From Perilla frutescens (taxonomy: Eukaryota > Streptophyta > Magnoliopsida > Lamiales > Lamiaceae), in the NCBI GenBank assembly GCA_026008535.1, contig BRKX01000003.1:20016001-20080000 (forward strand): 64,000 nt of DNA. The letters are read 5' to 3'. Shown piece by piece: positions 46,851 to 59,389 of this stretch; within the stretch, counting starts at the first letter, position 1, and every line of letters begins with the position of its first letter. A model generated the notes under the pieces. It was not told the origin of the DNA, searched no databases, and worked only from the letters and a program-made list of their open reading frames with translations. The position numbers and the translations under genes are program-made.

Positions 46851-47099
46851 TATTAGCAATAAAAAATTGATAATAAGTATCAGTCACAGCCTTAAAAGTA
46901 TCACCCATTTTGGGAAAAAAATTGCGACAGAACATAGTGTTACTCATTCCACTAAAAAATATCAGTCGTAGCCTTAAAAATATCACCCTACTAGTTTAAT
47001 TATACGAGTTAAGTACATTTGAATTAAGATTTAAAATATGTAAAATTGGAGTTTCTATTATTCTCAATTAGGGGTTTATTATTCCAAATTAGGGTGTCT

Positions 47100-47800
47100 G
47101 ATACTTAATTGGGGTTTAAATTAAATCACTTTAATTTTAAAGTTTACCAATTCCATTTTAGGGTATATATTTATATCAAAATTAGCATTTATTATTCACA
47201 ATTAGGATTTGTATTTGTTTCAAAAATTAATTATCGAACACGATGCACGAGCCCATGCATTAGCATCGCGAATCTCCAAATTTCAAAAAAATTAAACTAA
47301 TTTATTTTATGGTTCACTAATTTCATTTTAAGGTATATATTTATTTCAAAATTAATAATTTTTTTATTTATTTTCCATTAGGGCATATTTGTTTCGAAAA
47401 AAAAAATTAATTGTCGAGAGCTAGCGTCGGGCGAGTGCATTGCGTGTGTTATTGGATTTCAAAAAAATTAAATTAATTCACTTTAATTTTAGGGTTTACT
47501 AACTCCATTTTAGAGTATATATTTATTTCAAAATTAGTTTTTTTTATTATTTTCAATTAGCATTTATATTTATTTTGAAAAAAATATTTATTGAGCGCAA
47601 TGCACAATCTCACACATTAGCGTCATTCGAATGCATGACCAAGTCGCCGAATTTTAAAAAATAAATTAATTCACTTTAATTTTATGTTTCATTAATTCCA
47701 TTTTAGTGTATATATTTATATATATTTCAAAAAAAATTGAATTAATTCACTTTAATTTTAGTGTTCATTAATTTCATTTTAGAGTATATATATAATTTTT
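47100..47800 (+). repeat. about 180-bp tandem repeat array, locus 2
   Basis: The unit core TTCACTTTAATTTTAG, then CCATTTTAG-GTATATATTTA and a TGCACGAGC / GCATTAGCGTC part recurs at about 47130, 47305, 47480, 47675 and 47760. Divergence is high. Reverse-oriented copies lie at 39720-40580 and 61960-62220. Confidence 0.6.
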
Positions 47801-48404
47801 GGAGGAAAAAAAAAACAAAAAATCACAAAAAAAAATAAAAAATAACAAAAAATTGAAAAATAATAATAAAAAAATATATGTAGGCGCATGGGGGTACACA
47901 CGCCTGACATTGGGCCAGATATTGAACCGTTACTTGTTTCTTAATGGGCTTAGGCCAGTCTAATAGGCCCAGACCCTACACCTTATGCACACAAATCCTC
48001 CTCTAACTTTTTATAAAACAATGTATATTCAAAACTTTTGTAAATCTATCATGCGACTACTTTTTCGGCTCCGAAAATCTGTCATGGCACGCCAGATATG
48101 CAAGTATATATGATGTGAAAATTTATTAATTACATATCGAACTAAAAGGACGTTGGTTTGGTTTGAAAATAATGACATTTTCTTAGACTAAAACGATATT
48201 GTTTTAGTCCAACGTGTACACTAGATATATCCACAGTCACACACATAAATCCCACCACTTCAGATTTCCGGAGTCAGAGTAAAAGAATAGCAATATATAC
48301 TTGCAATCAAAATACTTGTCAGTAGCTTTGATTTGAATCGTTTGTTAAAAAGCAGTCAAAATATAGGTATCAAACTAATATTTGCCCTTTCTTATTATAT
48401 CTCA

Positions 48405-48740
48405 CTATATATATATATATGATGGTTAAAATAAAAATTCATTCATGTACAAAAACTATGAACTAATCTTAACCATCCACTCATTTAATCTCTACGGTTA
48501 AGATTGATCTCAAATAAATGATATCAAAATTGCATTTTTTTAACAATTGTATTAAATCAAGGGTATAATAGTTAGGGGTGAGCATTCGATTTATTCGGTC
48601 GATTTCAATTCAAAAATACTAAAATTGAATAAATCGAAAGAATAAATGTTTGGGACGGGATCAAACTGAATTGAGGGTTGGAATCGAACCAAATACACCC
48701 ACCAAATTCAATTCGGTTAGAGTTTAGTTCTCTTTTTTTT
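48405..48740. repeat. single transposon ends: TIR-like and GGGGTGAGCA-type
   Basis: 48415-48520 (GATGGTTAAAATAAAAATTC, then AACTAATCTTAACCATCC) resembles the left end of the 45500 element. 48571-48740 starts TTAGGGGTGAGCATTCG and is rich in TTCGGT/AATCGA. Partners are missing. Confidence 0.35.
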
Positions 48741-49289
48741 TTGTATAATAATTTTTTAATTTTATTTCAAAATAATCCCAAACTTAGATAAAAAATCGGT
48801 AATTAGGAATCCTCAGAAAATATGAGATCTCTTTAAAAGAGCATGATGTTTTTGTTGCAATGATAATCAAATGCCTAATAATCTTTTATAAAAGAAGTTT
48901 AACCACTGCTTTTGTAAACGGTATTACAATGCCTTCTGGAATGCGTACAAATTGAATTGTGTTAGTGTCATCATTTAACACTAAGTGTTTTTAGATTGTC
49001 ATGATCTTTATGGCAATTCAAAGAACACAAATGTTTTGATTTTTCAAGTTTTGAAGACCGTGTTCTGGACATTATGATATAAACATTCTGCTGTCAATTT
49101 GATTGAAGATCGAAGAAGTATTTGATCGTGTTTGTGAACATGATCATGTACATGGTTGTCCAAAGAGTTTCCAAGAGACGTGTCAAGCTATGTTCAAGGA
49201 GTTGAAGTTCTCCTTTTGAAGATGGACGTTTCAGATTAGAAGATGTCTTGTTCAAGATGAAGATCAAGATGGAAGAAGGCGAGTTCTAT

Positions 49290-49427
49290 TCAAGGAAGAC
49301 TTATAAACTAGGATAGTCCGAATTAAACTAGGAATATTTTCTTTTAGAGTTTGATTCAACTTAAGACTCTCTGATTACCTTGTTTAGGCTATGTTTTGTG
49401 TTTATAAATAGCTTGGGAATCATACTA
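49290..49427 (+). repeat. LTR-like sequence copy 1, left part
   Basis: It contains TTATAAATAG and ATACTAGTTAG and continues at 56490 across the hAT insertion. It is homologous to 57860-58020 with roughly 70% identity by eye. Confidence 0.5.
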
Positions 49428-49730
49428 GTTAGATGCATGGTTGTAAAAGTCGCTAAGTACTAGTCGGGTGGTCGAGGAGGGCCTGGCGCCTAGGCCACTT
49501 ACGCGGGGCCTAGGCGGCACCTAGGCATTATTTATTTATTTATTTATTTTTACCCTATCAAATTCATAAACCACAATATTACGAGCAAAATATTTAAAGT
49601 TCAAATCATTCAAAATTCTAAACAAAGCAACATTCAAAGTTTAAATCATCCAAAATTCCAAACAAAACAGCATTCAAAGTTCAAATCTCGAAAAATGAAA
49701 ACAACACTAAAAGTTTAAAATATCCAAAAT

Positions 49731-52170
49731 TCAAACATCTTCCAAGAAATGATCTCCATCCAACTCATCTCCATCTCCATGCTCAGTAATTTCCTCGTCC
49801 TTAGACTCAAAATCCTCATCATATAATTCTCGTACTGTTCGATATTTTGGAGTTCGAGACCCCAGTTCTCCCATACCACCACCACCACCATCATTATCAT
49901 CATTAACAACCCACTTTTGTGCCGTTGTTGAATCATTGGAAAGTAGTGTATCCACATTACTTCTATCTTTTTTCTCTGTTTTGTTTGCTCAACAATCTTG
50001 TATTGAATTGGACAAATACAAGATTGTTAAGTAGCTTTGTACCCAATCTATTCCTCTTTTTCGTATGTACCTACAACAAAATAATTTACAACATTGAAAA
50101 TATTAAATCAATTTAGCTAAAAAATACAATAATAATTTAAAAGATAAATAAGCTAACCCCTTTAAATGCACTCCAGTTTCTTTCACAACATATGAACTAC
50201 TTGTTAATGAAAGAATTCTCATAGCCAATCTTTGCAAGTTAGCAGTTATTTCACCAAAATTCAACCACCAAGATGCTATGTAAAAAGAAAATAAAAAACA
50301 TAACAATAAAGAAACTAAAAATAAATTGTTTTGGAAATAAGAAAATGAAACTATTTAATTTACGTGGATAAAATCTAGCATCATTCAAAGAACATCCTTT
50401 CACTGCAACTGGTTTCCCAAAAAGTGACTCCTTGTCCCTATACTTGGGAAATTCTTCATTCATGATTTTATCTTGTAAATCAACATATCCCGGAAACAAG
50501 ATATCCACGCACTCAATCATATCAATCGCGACATCGTGCTTCAAATGAAGAAGTGGATTCTTGTAGTGATAAAATGGATTCAACACATAAGCTGTCAGAT
50601 ACAATGGGGGTATCAAGCCTATCTTTAATCTGTGCATCAATAACTTCAATGATCGACTCATAGTATTTTGAAATACCATGTTCAGCAATTTTGATATCCT
50701 CCTTTGCTTGAACAAGCTCTCCATATACAAAGCCCATTAATGGCTTTCTATCACTGTCAGCAATTCGAAGTACCTTAATTAAAGGCATGAAAACTTCTAA
50801 GCACGATGCAGCACCACTCTAGAAAGTCATGCTTACCACTATAGTGTAAGCCGGTTTTCCTTTGACACTCTTGGAAAACTTGCATTCTTCCCATTCATGA
50901 CTTCCAAACATTGCCTTCAATTCTAATCTTTTCTCATTTATACTTTGCAAAGTAAGAAATGCAGAAGCAAATCGTGTCACTCCCGGTCTCACTATATTAT
51001 TATTTTTTGTAAATGACCTCATCATTGCAAAAACCTTATAGTGTGCATAAAGAAAGACCGTTAATGTTCTTGATTGATCAATAACTTTCTTGAGCCTTGA
51101 TTGTTTTGCAATAGATTCGAGCATAAGATCTATTGTATGAGCAACACACGAAATCTAAAAGATCGTTGGTCTCTTCTCCTTCAACAACTTTGCAGCCCAT
51201 ATATTGTTCGATGCATTGTCGGTTACAATTTGAACCACATTGTCCGGCCCAAGTTCATTAATGCATTTATCAACATACTCCAATATTACTTCACTTGTGT
51301 GTGTAATGTCAGAAAAATCCTTAAAAGAAAGGAAAACACTGCCCAATTTTGAATTGCACACAAGTACATGATGCTTCTTCTCTTTCTATCACTCCAACCA
51401 TCTGTCATAATCGAGCATCCCTTCAATATCCACTCTGCTTTATGTCTCTTCAACAAGTTTTTAGTCCTATCAATCTCTTTATTCAATAATGGCACGGTGT
51501 AGTCACATCTGGTAGGAGTTACATATTCTGGTCCATATTGACCAATCGACTCTACCAACAACTTCCAACTGTCTAACTCGAGACAGTTAAATGAAACATC
51601 AGCTTCATAAGCCCATCTAGACATGTATTCACTCACAGCTTCTGATCTTTGTTTATCAAGTGCATCTTTGATATTTTGTTCATGTAGTTTGCTCTTTCCA
51701 GAACTCAAACAAGCCTCAAGAGATATATGATTTGCAAACTTATCCATGGGGCCAAGACTTTGTGCTGATTTCATAGACCCAAAAGACTCTTTTAATTAAT
51801 CAACATCAATATCTTCTTCACGAGCGTCATTGTGAATATTGACCCCATGATCTCAGCTCTCCCCCTTCCCCTTTATCTTTCTTCTTTTTCTTCTTAAGCT
51901 TAGCCTTATTGATCGCATTTCTACAAATTTCATGATCTTCTTTTGAAGCTTTTGTGCAAGAAAAACATTTCCTTTGATCTATACAATGTGTTCTTTAATT
52001 CTATAAATCCCTCCAGAAATTTTCTTCCCACATTTGATGTATTGAACTTTATCCATATTCTTTGCATCAACTAAGATGACATAATTCCATCCAACATCAT
52101 TTGAATTCTATTTAAGCAACGTTTCATATTTAGAAGTTTGAGCGGCTGATGCAATACTTGATGTTTCCAT
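49731..52170 (-). pseudogene. hAT transposase (BED, DUF659, dimerisation), broken
   Basis: From ATG 52170-52168 (METSSIASAAQTSKYETLLK) the order is as follows. A BED-like zinc finger (DVGWNYVILVD, then KCGKKISGG) lacks one Cys and has TAG stops at 52108-52110 and 51979-51981. A Lys-rich linker and a further break lead to the DUF659 half (51774-51286: LDSWKLLVESIGQYGPEYV, then MTDGWSD with an acidic residue of the catalytic core). IVTDNASNN is near 51220. Shorter open pieces follow to 50522. The C-terminal dimerisation region lies at about 50280-50148 (ASWWLNFG, then LQRLAMRILSLTSS), then HTKKRNRLG, and an acidic Gly-rich tail to 49731. This matches the length of plant hAT proteins. Stops and frameshifts show it is inactive. 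Confidence 0.85.
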
Positions 52171-52821
52171 TTCAAATATGATTTATAAACTAAAAAATAA
52201 TTAAACATATTTCAGTTACTAGAGCAGTCAACGTATGCAAAATTCAGAATGAAAGGTTAAATAGTAATTACTAGAGCAGTTACTATCAGTTTAGTCCTTA
52301 GATGTGTATATGTATTTATTTGCTAATTTATTAAATAGTATATACTCTCACAGTGGTGTTCAGAATGAAAGTTCACAGACCTGCCCATATCACTACACCT
52401 CAATTTTCTAATATATAATATACTGAATATTGAATTCAAAAGTAAATGAATATAATGATCAAAATAAGATAGCTAGCTCGATCTTCTAAGAAACTAAAAT
52501 AAAAAGAATAAGGTAGCCAATTAATGCCAATTCCTCATACCTCCGTGGAGAGTGATATATCATATTATTCACATATATAATTATATATACATATATATGT
52601 ATACATAGGCTACTGATACATGAACACAGATCAATCCAAACTCAATCAATCCTTATATAAGGAGGATTACCGATCACCTTAATTACATTACACATCAAAG
52701 TATCTGTATATCAAATTATGGGGGATCATCATCTAAATTATGGGGGATGCATTGTCGGTTACAATTTGAACCACATTGTCCGGCCCAAGTTCATTAATGC
52801 ATTTATCAACATACTCCAATA

Positions 52822-53310
52822 TTACTTCACTTGTGTGTGTAATGTCAGAAAAATCCTTAAAAGAAAGGAAAACACTGCCCAATTTTGAATTGCACACAAG
52901 TTCATGATGCTTCTTCTCTTTCTATCACTCCAACCATCTGTCATAATCGAGCATCCCTTCAATATCCACTCTGCTTTATGTCTCTTCAACAAGTTTTTAG
53001 TCCTATCAATCTCTTTATTCAATAATGGCACGGTGTAGTCACATCTGGTAGGAGTTACATATTCTGGTCCATATTGACCAATCGACTCTACCAACAACTT
53101 CCAACTGTCTAACTCGAGACAGTTAAATGAAACATCAGCTTCATAAGCCCATCTAGACATGTATTCACTCACAGCTTCTGATCTTTGTTTATCAAGTGCA
53201 TCTTTGATATTTTGTTCATGTAGTTTGCTCTTTCCAGAACTCAAACAAGCCTCAAGAGATATATGATTTGCAAACTTATCCATGGGGCCAAGACTTTGTG
53301 CTGATTTCAT
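52822..53310 (-). pseudogene. DUF659 fragment of hAT transposase, tandem copy 2
   Basis: An open 162-codon segment identical to 51286-51774 except Tyr to Asn near the end (SIMYLC to SIMNLC). It is cut off inside the DUF659 domain by the tandem junction at 52747 and preceded by the same BED part with the same TAG stops. It cannot give a full transposase. Confidence 0.9.
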
Positions 53311-54357
53311 AGACCCAAAAGACTCTTTTAATTAATCAACATCAATATCTTCTTCACGAGCGTCATTGTGAATATTGACCCCATGATCTCAGCTCTCCCC
53401 CTTCCCCTTTATCTTTCTTCTTTTTCTTCTTAAGCTTAGCCTTATTGATCGCATTTCTACAAATTTCATGATCTTCTTTTGAAGCTTTTGTGCAAGAAAA
53501 ACATTTCCTTTGATCTATACAATGTGTTCTTTAATTCTATAAATCCCTCCAGAAATTTTCTTCCCACATTTGATGTATTGAACTTTATCCATATTCTTTG
53601 CATCAACTAAGATGACATAATTCCATCCAACATCATTTGAATTCTATTTAAGCAACGTTTCATATTTAGAAGTTTGAGCGGCTGATGCAATACTTGATGT
53701 TTCCATTTCAAATATGATTTATAAACTAAAAAATAATTAAACATATTTCAGTTACTAGAGCAGTCAACGTATGCAAAATTCAGAATGAAAGGTTAAATAG
53801 TAATTACTAGAGCAGTTACTATCAGTTTAGTCCTTAGATGTGTATATATATTTATTTGCTAATTTATTAAATAGTATATACTCTCACAGTGGTGTTCAGA
53901 ATGAAAGTTCACAGACCTGCCCATATCACTACACCTCAATTTTCTAATATATAATATACTGAATATTGAATTCAAAAGTAAATGAATATAATGATCAAAA
54001 TAAGATAGCTAGCTCGATCTTCTAAGAAACTAAAATAAAAAGAATAAGGTAGCCAATTAATGCCAATTCCTCATACCTCCGTGGAGAGTGATATATCATA
54101 TTATTCACATATATAATTATATATACATATATATGTATACATAGGCTACTGATACATGAACACAGATCAATCCAAACTCAATCAATCCTTATATAAGGAG
54201 GATTACCGATCACCTTAATTACATTACACATCAAAGTATCTGTATATCAAATTATGGGGGATCATCATCTAAATTATGGGGGATGCATTGTCGGTTACAA
54301 TTTGAACCACATTGTCCGGCCCAAGTTCATTAATGCATTTATCAACATACTCCAATA

Positions 54358-54846
54358 TTACTTCACTTGTGTGTGTAATGTCAGAAAAATCCTTAAAAGA
54401 AAGGAAAACACTGCCCAATTTTGAATTGCACACAAGTTCATGATGCTTCTTCTCTTTCTATCACTCCAACCATCTGTCATAATCGAGCATCCCTTCAATA
54501 TCCACTCTGCTTTATGTCTCTTCAACAAGTTTTTAGTCCTATCAATCTCTTTATTCAATAATGGCACGGTGTAGTCACATCTGGTAGGAGTTACATATTC
54601 TGGTCCATATTGACCAATCGACTCTACCAACAACTTCCAACTGTCTAACTCGAGACAGTTAAATGAAACATCAGCTTCATAAGCCCATCTAGACATGTAT
54701 TCACTCACAGCTTCTGATCTTTGTTTATCAAGTGCATCTTTGATATTTTGTTCATGTAGTTTGCTCTTTCCAGAACTCAAACAAGCCTCAAGAGATATAT
54801 GATTTGCAAACTTATCCATGGGGCCAAGACTTTGTGCTGATTTCAT
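54358..54846 (-). pseudogene. DUF659 fragment of hAT transposase, tandem copy 3
   Basis: Identical at protein level to copy 2. Its upstream part (BED region to 55242 and flank to 55809) then joins the unique right end of the hAT element. As the outermost copy it keeps the original promoter context, but the coding part ends at the junction at 54283. Confidence 0.9.
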
Positions 54847-56489
54847 AGACCCAAAAGACTCTTTTAATTAATCAACATCAATATCTTCTTCACGAGCGTC
54901 ATTGTGAATATTGACCCCATGATCTCAGCTCTCCCCCTTCCCCTTTATCTTTCTTCTTTTTCTTCTTAAGCTTAGCCTTATTGATCGCATTTCTACAAAT
55001 TTCATGATCTTCTTTTGAAGCTTTTGTGCAAGAAAAACATTTCCTTTGATCTATACAATGTGTTCTTTAATTCTATAAATCCCTCCAGAAATTTTCTTCC
55101 CACATTTGATGTATTGAACTTTATCCATATTCTTTGCATCAACTAAGATGACATAATTCCATCCAACATCATTTGAATTCTATTTAAGCAACGTTTCATA
55201 TTTAGAAGTTTGAGCGGCTGATGCAATACTTGATGTTTCCATTTCAAATATGATTTATAAAGTAAAAAATAATTAAACATATTTCAGTTACTAGAGCAGT
55301 CAACGTATGCAAAATTCAGAATGAAAGGTTAAATAGTAATTACTAGAGCAGTTACTATCAGTTTAGTCCTTAGATGTGTATATATATTTATTTGCTAATT
55401 TATTAAATAGTATATACTCTCACAGTGGTGTTCAGAATGAAAGTTCACAGACCTGCCCATATCACTACACCTCAATTTTCTAATATATAATATACTGAAT
55501 ATTGAATTCAAAAGTAAATGAATATAATGATCAAAATAAGATAGCTAGCTCGATCTTCTAAGAAACTAAAATAAAAAGAATAAGGTAGCCAATTAATGCC
55601 AATTCCTCATACCTCCGTGGAGAGTGATATATCATATTATTCACATATATAATTATATATACATATATATGTATACATAGGCTACTGATACATGAACACA
55701 GATCAATCCAAACTCAATCAATCCTTATATAAGGAGGATTACCGATCACCTTAATTACATTACACATCAAAGTATCTGTATATCAAATTATGGGGGATCA
55801 TCATCTAAAGAATAGACCAAGAAAAACCCAACAGTTTGGAAAACAAGTGGAATTTAAAATTGAAACAAAAGGTGAAGCGCAACAGTATATTATCTTAATC
55901 ATATTTTACAATTTAGCATGCAATAGAAACTAACATCACGTTGATTAACCTCACAACCTCAAATCAGCCTCGCACACGCACACACAAATCCACATACATT
56001 TGCTAATAAATTACACAAAAATTACTAAAAGGGAAAAAATGTACCTTTTAAATAGAGAAGAGTATGATGGCTGCAAGATGGGACTTGAGAGACGAGGCGA
56101 GGTGACGTTACGACGGTGGCAGAATGAGAGAGGATGAGAGGTGAGCTTCACTGTCGAGCGGTGATTACTGATGCATTGAAGAGTAAAGACTGCGGCAGTG
56201 AGGTGGTGGTGATGGTATGATTCGACTAGGGCTCTCTTTTTTTTAGGCAATAGAAAAAATAAGTTTTTCAGCTTTTGCTTGATTAAAAATTTGAAACACA
56301 ATAACAACAGATAGAAAAAAAAGAAAAAAAACACCGCCTAGTGTTTCCGCCTAGCCCGCCTAGGCACTTAGCGCTCTGTATATGCATCTGGCCACCTAGA
56401 CCTCCCGATTTTAGCCTTTTCACGGCGCCTCCAGGCCGTCGAGCACCTAGGCGGGTGCCTAGAGCATTTTTTACAACCATGGTTAGATG

Positions 56490-56985
56490 TCGGGGTTTTT
56501 ACATATACACAAGAGTTAGAGAGTCTAAAAAGACTTCAAGTTTGAAGCATTTAGTATACGATTAGACTAGGTTTGATCCTTATGATCATTATGTGTCTAG
56601 TTTGTGTTTGAATTTCTTTCATTCACACTTAAAGGAATACCGGGAGAGATTTCATTTGGGAACTAGATGGAGTCTTGGTTGTGAGGACATCTTACAATTC
56701 AATCTATCAAAAGAGGTCGTACAGGTAGAAAGGGTAGCAAGTGACAGGAGGTCAGCTTTGTGTAAAATTCCAAGTAAACTTTACATTGGAGTAGTGGATT
56801 GTTTCTCATGGACTTGTGAAGTCCACTTAATGTAGATCAGTTGATCGAATAGGGTTACCAACCTCGTGCCTTTTTATTGCTTTATATTTTATCATTCTAC
56901 CTACATGTTAACAATAATTTACATGTACATGATTGTCAACATGATCCTATCTGCACAGTTTATGTAACTTCAAATTGCATAAAAT
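56490..56985 (+). repeat. LTR-like sequence copy 1, right part
   Basis: It shares AAAAAGACTTCAAGTTTGAAG, then GATCATT, TGTGTCTAGT, TCTTTCATTCAC, GGAGAGATTTC and GATCAGTTGATCGAA-like blocks with 58060-58520 in the same order. It would be one half of an old LTR pair or tandem LTR remnant. Confidence 0.5.
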
Positions 56986-57808
56986 AGAAGAAGAGTAGAA
57001 AACAAATACAAGAAACTGAATTGAACAATTGTAACCAAATTGGAAAACAAATCTACAAATTTTTGGGAAGCAAACCGATGGGACCTCTCTCTGCAACACA
57101 AATACGCTCCGACTGGTGCTCACAGCAAAGCTCTGATGAACTAGATAATGCGAGAAACTAGGAGCAGACACTAGACTATGAATGATGCAGAATGATTCAG
57201 ATATTTAGTATGACTAGCATGCTTTGGGATGACCTATTTATAGGCACTCTCCAACTTCAGGTGGGGATCAGCAAATTAGGGTTAGAGGGCATTCAAACCA
57301 GCAGAGTAAACCTCTATGAGTTATTAAGTACCATTACTCCTCATGTGTGTAACCTCTAGGAGTTACTAACCTCCACTATTGCAGCATTGAGACCAAGTGT
57401 CGGTTATACTACTCTACTAATGTAGAACATTGACTCCTCCAGGAATTTCACGCTCCACATTCAACTAGGTAAGAGCAGTTACACTCCAGCTCATTAGCTC
57501 CTCCAGCTCCAGGTGGGAGTTACAGATTTGAATATTTGTATGCGCCATCTAAGTGCACCTACGGATCGTACATTCGACCTGCCTTTTTGTCGGCGATCCA
57601 TCCATTTTTTAGCCCTAAAATTATAACGATGAGGCCTCGGTAGTCCACGTACACCTGAAGTCCACACAAAGTCCAATTTCCAGGATCCAAGTCTGAGGAT
57701 GAGACCGAGACCGAGACGAAGACCAAGCACTAGCTCGGGCTCAGGCTCGGGCTCGAGCACAATATAGGCGGGCACACGCGTATGTATGCATGTGGGCTCA
57801 TGTCCAAC
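56950..57808 (-). repeat. probable LTR-like promoter segment
   Basis: On minus it starts TGTTGGACATGAGCC, has CGAGCCCGAGCC repeats (57760-57720) and a TATA box CTATAAATAGG near 57240, then an AG-rich leader. Composition and order resemble a copia LTR. The left limit and target duplication are unclear. Confidence 0.35.
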
Positions 57809-57859
57809 ATCCTTTTGTACTTTAGTTATTACACTTAAGTGTTAAAACACTTAAATACA

Positions 57860-58520
57860 CTTTTTAACTAAGTTTTATTCATGAAAGAACTCTAACTAGA
57901 GTAGTCCATGCTATTTAAGGAAAGTTTTCTTATTAGAGTTCGAGTCGAATTAGGATAATCTAATTATCTTGCTTAGGCGATTCGTGTTGTTATAAATATC
58001 CCATGAATCAGACTAGTTAGAGAAGTGAAAGAAGATACAGAAGTACTAATTAGAGAATTAAAAAGACTTCAAGTTTGAAGCTATAGGATTCGATATTGTT
58101 AGACTAGAGTTGATCTTTTGATCATTGTGTTTCTAGTCTGTATTTGAAATTCTTTCATTCACTTTTAAAGAAGTCTACGGAGAGATTTCCTGTGTGAACT
58201 AAAGAGAGTCTAGAGTATAAGGGGAGTTTATACTTCAATCTATCGAAAGAGGTTGTATAGGGTAGAAAAGGGGTCGAGTGATGGTAGGTCATCGTGTAAT
58301 AGCTTGAGTAACCATACTTCATAGCAGTGAATTGTTTCTCACGAACTTGAAAAGTCCCCTGACGTAGATCAGTTTATCGAACAGGGTTATCATCCTTGTG
58401 TTATTTACTACTTTTGTTTTCATTAACTGTTTGAGCACATTATCAATAATGTTCATGTACATGATAATGTATATGATGAAAATGATGAATTTCGCACAAG
58501 TTATCTAACTTCAAAGTCCG
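57860..58520 (+). repeat. LTR-like sequence copy 2
   Basis: Uninterrupted homologue of 49290-49427 plus 56490-56985, with TTATAAATATCCC at about 57992. No primer binding site or coding region is visible next to either copy, so the parent element is unknown. Confidence 0.5.
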
Positions 58521-58529
58521 TTAGAAAAT

Positions 58530-58655
58530 GGGCGATGTAGAGATGAAATTGAGCCTTTTAAAATAAGTGTGTTATCAATTTGGACCAAAGAGGTAAACAT
58601 GGACTAAAGTGCTCCCGTGCAAATAAGTAAATGAGCAAAATGGACACTTTTCCCA
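58530..58655 (+). repeat. dispersed repeat copy 2 (about 120 bp)
   Basis: Partner of 15841-15963, sharing ATGGACTAAAGTGCT, GCAAATAAG and GAGCAAAATGGA at equal spacing. Confidence 0.6.
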
Positions 58656-58837
58656 AAAATAAAAACTAATAACAATAAATTGCCTTAACATAAAATTCTA
58701 CTTAATGACAACAAATTAAAGTTAATGAATGGCTAATTTTTAGTCCCCATCCAAGAAACATTAAAGTTCTAAGACTACGAGCTTGATTTTCACAATCTTT
58801 TTGTTGTGCTCTTTGAATCAATTTTAAGAGGCGGAAT

Positions 58838-59387
58838 ATGGTGGTTTTTCAGCAAGTGCATACTCCTCATAAGACCTGCTATGATTTGGCTTTGAAGTTG
58901 CACCATGAGTTTTCTGGTACTTTGCGAAAGGGTTCTAGACAAACCACATACATACAAGCTGCAACATGGCAGAGACAAAGTGAGGGGTTCTGGAAAATTA
59001 ATGTAGATTCTGCTATTCAAGAGGGGGGAGTGGGAATTGGAGTCGCTGTAAGGGATGAGTGGGTAAATCTGTAATCTCCCGCTGCAAGAAGCTCTCGAAC
59101 CGACTACAACCAGAGGTAGCAGAGTGCCTTGCATGCCAAGAAGGCTTGATCATTGCATCGGCGATTATGGCTCGAAAGGTTATGCTCGAAACTGATTGCC
59201 ATGTTGCTTTCCAGAATTTGAGGGTAGAGAAGGAGGATCTTCTTATGTGGGAGAGATCTATCGTTCGATTTGTTTGGAAACAACACACTTTGAGAATGCG
59301 ATTCATAGTTGGGCTCGACGTATTGCAAATTCCACGACTCATACTTTAGCTCAACTAGCTATTACTATTTTTTGTGATTTAGTTTAA
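58838..59387 (+). pseudogene. LINE-type RNase H domain remnant
   Basis: RNase H degrades the RNA strand of RNA-DNA hybrids. The order is GFWKINVDSAIQEGG (first Asp), GIGVAVRDEW, then a frameshift near 59060; LQPEVAECLACQEGL (Glu) and KVMLETDCHVAFQNL (second Asp); a frameshift near 59235; then SWARRIANSTTHTLAQLAI, where the family usually has AN..AH.LA. This is the C-terminal RNase H (PF13456-type) found at the end of plant LINE ORF2 and as free genes. No reverse transcriptase lies upstream. Two frameshifts make it a pseudogene. Confidence 0.75.
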
Positions 59388-59389
59388 TT

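Larger units (their letters stand above)
51211..55809 (-). repeat. three tandem copies of a 1536-bp hAT segment
   Basis: Units are 51211-52746, 52747-54282 and 54283-55809. Each holds the 5' flank, the BED part from the start codon (52170, 53706, 55242) and DUF659 up to IVTDNAS. Differences found by eye: 51366 A versus T in units 2 and 3 (Tyr to Asn); a G in gtatatgtattt in unit 1 only (near 52310); a G for C near 55261 in unit 3. All three carry the same stops, so the triplication happened after the gene died. The last 9-10 bases before each internal junction are filler copied from nearby. Confidence 0.95.
49436..56481 (-). mobile_element. hAT transposon, 7.0 kb, with decayed transposase and internal triplication
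   Basis: Perfect 8-bp target duplication GTTAGATG at 49428-49435 and 56482-56489. Terminal inverted repeat CATGGTTGTAAAA at both ends, then GC-rich subterminal blocks with CCTAGGCG motifs (49470-49525, 56335-56465). The minus strand encodes a BED/DUF659/hAT-dimerisation transposase. A 1536-bp segment is tandemly triplicated (51211-55809). It is inserted in an LTR-like sequence whose second copy at 57860-58520 lacks it. Confidence 0.9.

Noticed and set aside
51211..55809. CRISPR-like or satellite array
   Set aside because: Three 1.5-kb units with coding content in a eukaryotic transposon; it is a tandem duplication, not a spacer array or satellite.
56011..56480. Open frames in the right hAT subterminal region
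   Set aside because: They overlap the terminal repeat blocks and the 5' flank of the transposase; no domain and no consistent frame.
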